Below, piece by piece: positions 31,641-32,452 of a DNA stretch of 32,452 nucleotides; the stretch's first letter is position 1, and every line of letters starts with the position of its first letter. The stretch lies in IMG/VR virus record IMGVR_UViG_3300030102_000564, positions 1 through 32,452 of that record, one strand, 5' to 3'. Below the pieces are notes generated by a model. That model did not search any database. It saw only the letters and a list, made by a program, of their open reading frames with translations, and was not told the origin of the DNA. This DNA is from a virus. The position numbers and the translations under genes are program-made.

Positions 31641-31870
31641 TATTTTTTCTCAAGTATCTTTTTTATTTTAAGAACGCCTTCTGAATCTGGCTCTAATTCT
31701 GCTTTAACTAAACCACATTCATAACGAATAACATTCGTTCTATTATCTGCTAAATTGCGTTCACTTTCTCTCTTAACTTTAAGACAGTGAGATAAACCCT
31801 CTGTTTTCATGAATCCATCCATTGATCCATTTACTATCATCATCATAGCGAACACTGTTTCAACCACCAT
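31640..31870 (-). CDS. Small hypothetical protein with hydrophobic N-terminus
   Basis: A 76-residue protein: hydrophobic, Met-rich start (VFAMMMIVNGSMDGF), two cysteines (HCLKV and YECGLV) and a Lys-rich end. It could be a weak signal peptide followed by a small disulfide-bonded exported domain, or a short membrane protein. Overlaps the TM/coiled-coil gene by 11 bases and the repeat protein gene by TAATG. No family recognised. Confidence 0.58.
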   Translation of the reverse strand: MVVETVFAMMMIVNGSMDGFMKTEGLSHCLKVKRESERNLADNRTNVIRYECGLVKAELEPDSEGVLKIKKILEKK

Positions 31871-32216
31871 TCTGTCTTACCTTATCCTTAAGTTGCTCTA
31901 CATCTTTTTGTAATTTGTCTACCTGTTTTCTAAGAAAATCTATATTTACACGATTATTCATCATAGATTCCATTTCAGTTGTTACTTTCTCTAATTGAGA
32001 AGCTGTAAATTCTAACAGCATATATTGTTCCTGATCAATAGGTTTTTGATCTGCAGCTTTTAATAAGTCAGCTTCAAACAAAGTTGCTCTAGTTTCTATG
32101 TTATTTAATCTTTCTATAACTCCAAAGTACGCCCACACTCCAACAGCAGTTGCTCCTAATATTGAAAGCAAGTTTCTCATAGGCATTGATATTGCAGTGT
32201 TTTCTGAAATCTTCAT
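31860..32216 (-). CDS. N-terminal TM and coiled-coil protein
   Basis: A 118-residue protein with one membrane segment (about 14-35, NLLSILGATAVGVWAYFGV) followed by RLNNIETR and a coiled coil to the end (VDKLQKDVEQLKDKV). The plan is the same as in the 172-residue protein at 15046-15564. It starts directly after the stop of the fibre-like gene at the right edge (TAAATG). Possibly a spanin- or holin-related protein, or an inner-membrane factor; unproven. Confidence 0.66.
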   Translation of the reverse strand: MKISENTAISMPMRNLLSILGATAVGVWAYFGVIERLNNIETRATLFEADLLKAADQKPIDQEQYMLLEFTASQLEKVTTEMESMMNNRVNIDFLRKQVDKLQKDVEQLKDKVRQNGG

Positions 32217-32452
32217 TTATCTCGCTGTTGTAGGTACGCCCGCTGACGATACAAAAGGACTAGATGCGAAAGACGCATAAATATAAGTTCCACTAGAGTT
32301 ATTCGTATCACCTAAAGTATTTCTTATTTTAAAACCATTAGCGACCATATCAATACCTCTGTCAACATTATTAACTTCACTTGAAGCATCATTTGCATAT
32401 AAAATTCTATGCGCTTGGTTAGTGTTAGGACCACTAGCACCATTTCTTTCTG
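32217..32452 (-). CDS. C-terminal part of a fibre-like virion protein, cut by the right edge
   Basis: An open minus-strand frame enters from the right edge and ends at TAA (32219-32217) after 77 whole codons. The end reads NGFKIRNTLGDTNNSSGTYI then YASFASSPFVSSAGVPTTAR, the typical end of marine phage fibre or lectin-like domains (DUF7483-like: YIY.AFA..PFV.S.G.P.TAR). The rest of the gene lies outside the window. The shadow frame on the plus strand here is not a gene. Confidence 0.72.
   Translation of the reverse strand, partial: ERNGASGPNTNQAHRILYANDASSEVNNVDRGIDMVANGFKIRNTLGDTNNSSGTYIYASFASSPFVSSAGVPTTAR

Noticed and set aside
1-32452. tRNA genes, CRISPR arrays, insertion sequences, integrase and attachment sites
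   Set aside because: Coding density leaves no gap above about 90 bases once small ORFs are placed, and no cloverleaf, spacer-repeat pattern, transposase or integrase motif was seen.

Overview
The window is a compact, AT-rich stretch (by eye about one third GC) of a lytic-type bacteriophage genome. Almost every base is coding, the genes are joined by ATGA, GTGA or TAATG overlaps, and I see no rRNA, tRNA, CRISPR array or insertion sequence. The gene set (family A DNA polymerase, internal virion proteins, a T7 gp12/P22 gp10-like nozzle protein, an HxH collar-type fibre and several small proteins I associate with marine phages) suggests a podovirus of an AT-rich marine bacterium such as a SAR11-like alphaproteobacterium. 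The host is inference. Terminase, portal and capsid genes are not in the window and must lie outside it.

All genes but one are on the minus strand, so the biological order runs from right to left. 32452-20308: tail, fibre and internal virion genes. This part ends at the right edge in a broken fibre-like gene and includes a GNAT acetyltransferase and an internal protein with an S74-like C-terminus. 20311-18804: a lysis region with a coiled-coil/TM protein, a small PD-(D/E)XK nuclease, a 39-residue TM peptide, a 3-TM holin and a T4-type lysozyme. 18804-17921: four consecutive small lysine-rich proteins. 17919-15046: two exported proteins, one with a very acidic domain, and a TM/coiled-coil protein. 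13580-15049: a SNF2-like helicase, the only plus-strand gene, which meets its left neighbour at a divergent AT-rich gap and its right neighbour stop to stop.

13494-1: the replication and nucleotide operon. It holds two conserved hypotheticals, an SSB-like protein, an archaeo-eukaryotic-type primase, two tiny ORFs, a DEDDh exonuclease, a UDP-glucuronate decarboxylase-like SDR enzyme, a UvrD-type helicase, a class I methyltransferase, a C5-cytosine methyltransferase, a MazG-like pyrophosphatase, a T4 beta-glucosyltransferase-like protein, a dNMP kinase, a dCMP hydroxymethylase, DNA polymerase and a VRR-NUC-like nuclease. A further gene starts at the left edge.

The most interesting unit is 2329-5157, possibly extended to 9318. 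It contains apparent counterparts of the T4 enzymes that replace cytosine with glycosylated hydroxymethylcytosine: dCTP removal (MazG), dCMP hydroxymethylation, nucleotide kinase and DNA glycosyltransferase. A sugar-nucleotide enzyme lies in the same operon that would make UDP-xylose, so the DNA sugar may be a pentose. The key residue in the hydroxymethylase is Asp175 at the position that is Asn177 in thymidylate synthase. Chemistry and sugar identity are predictions from sequence.
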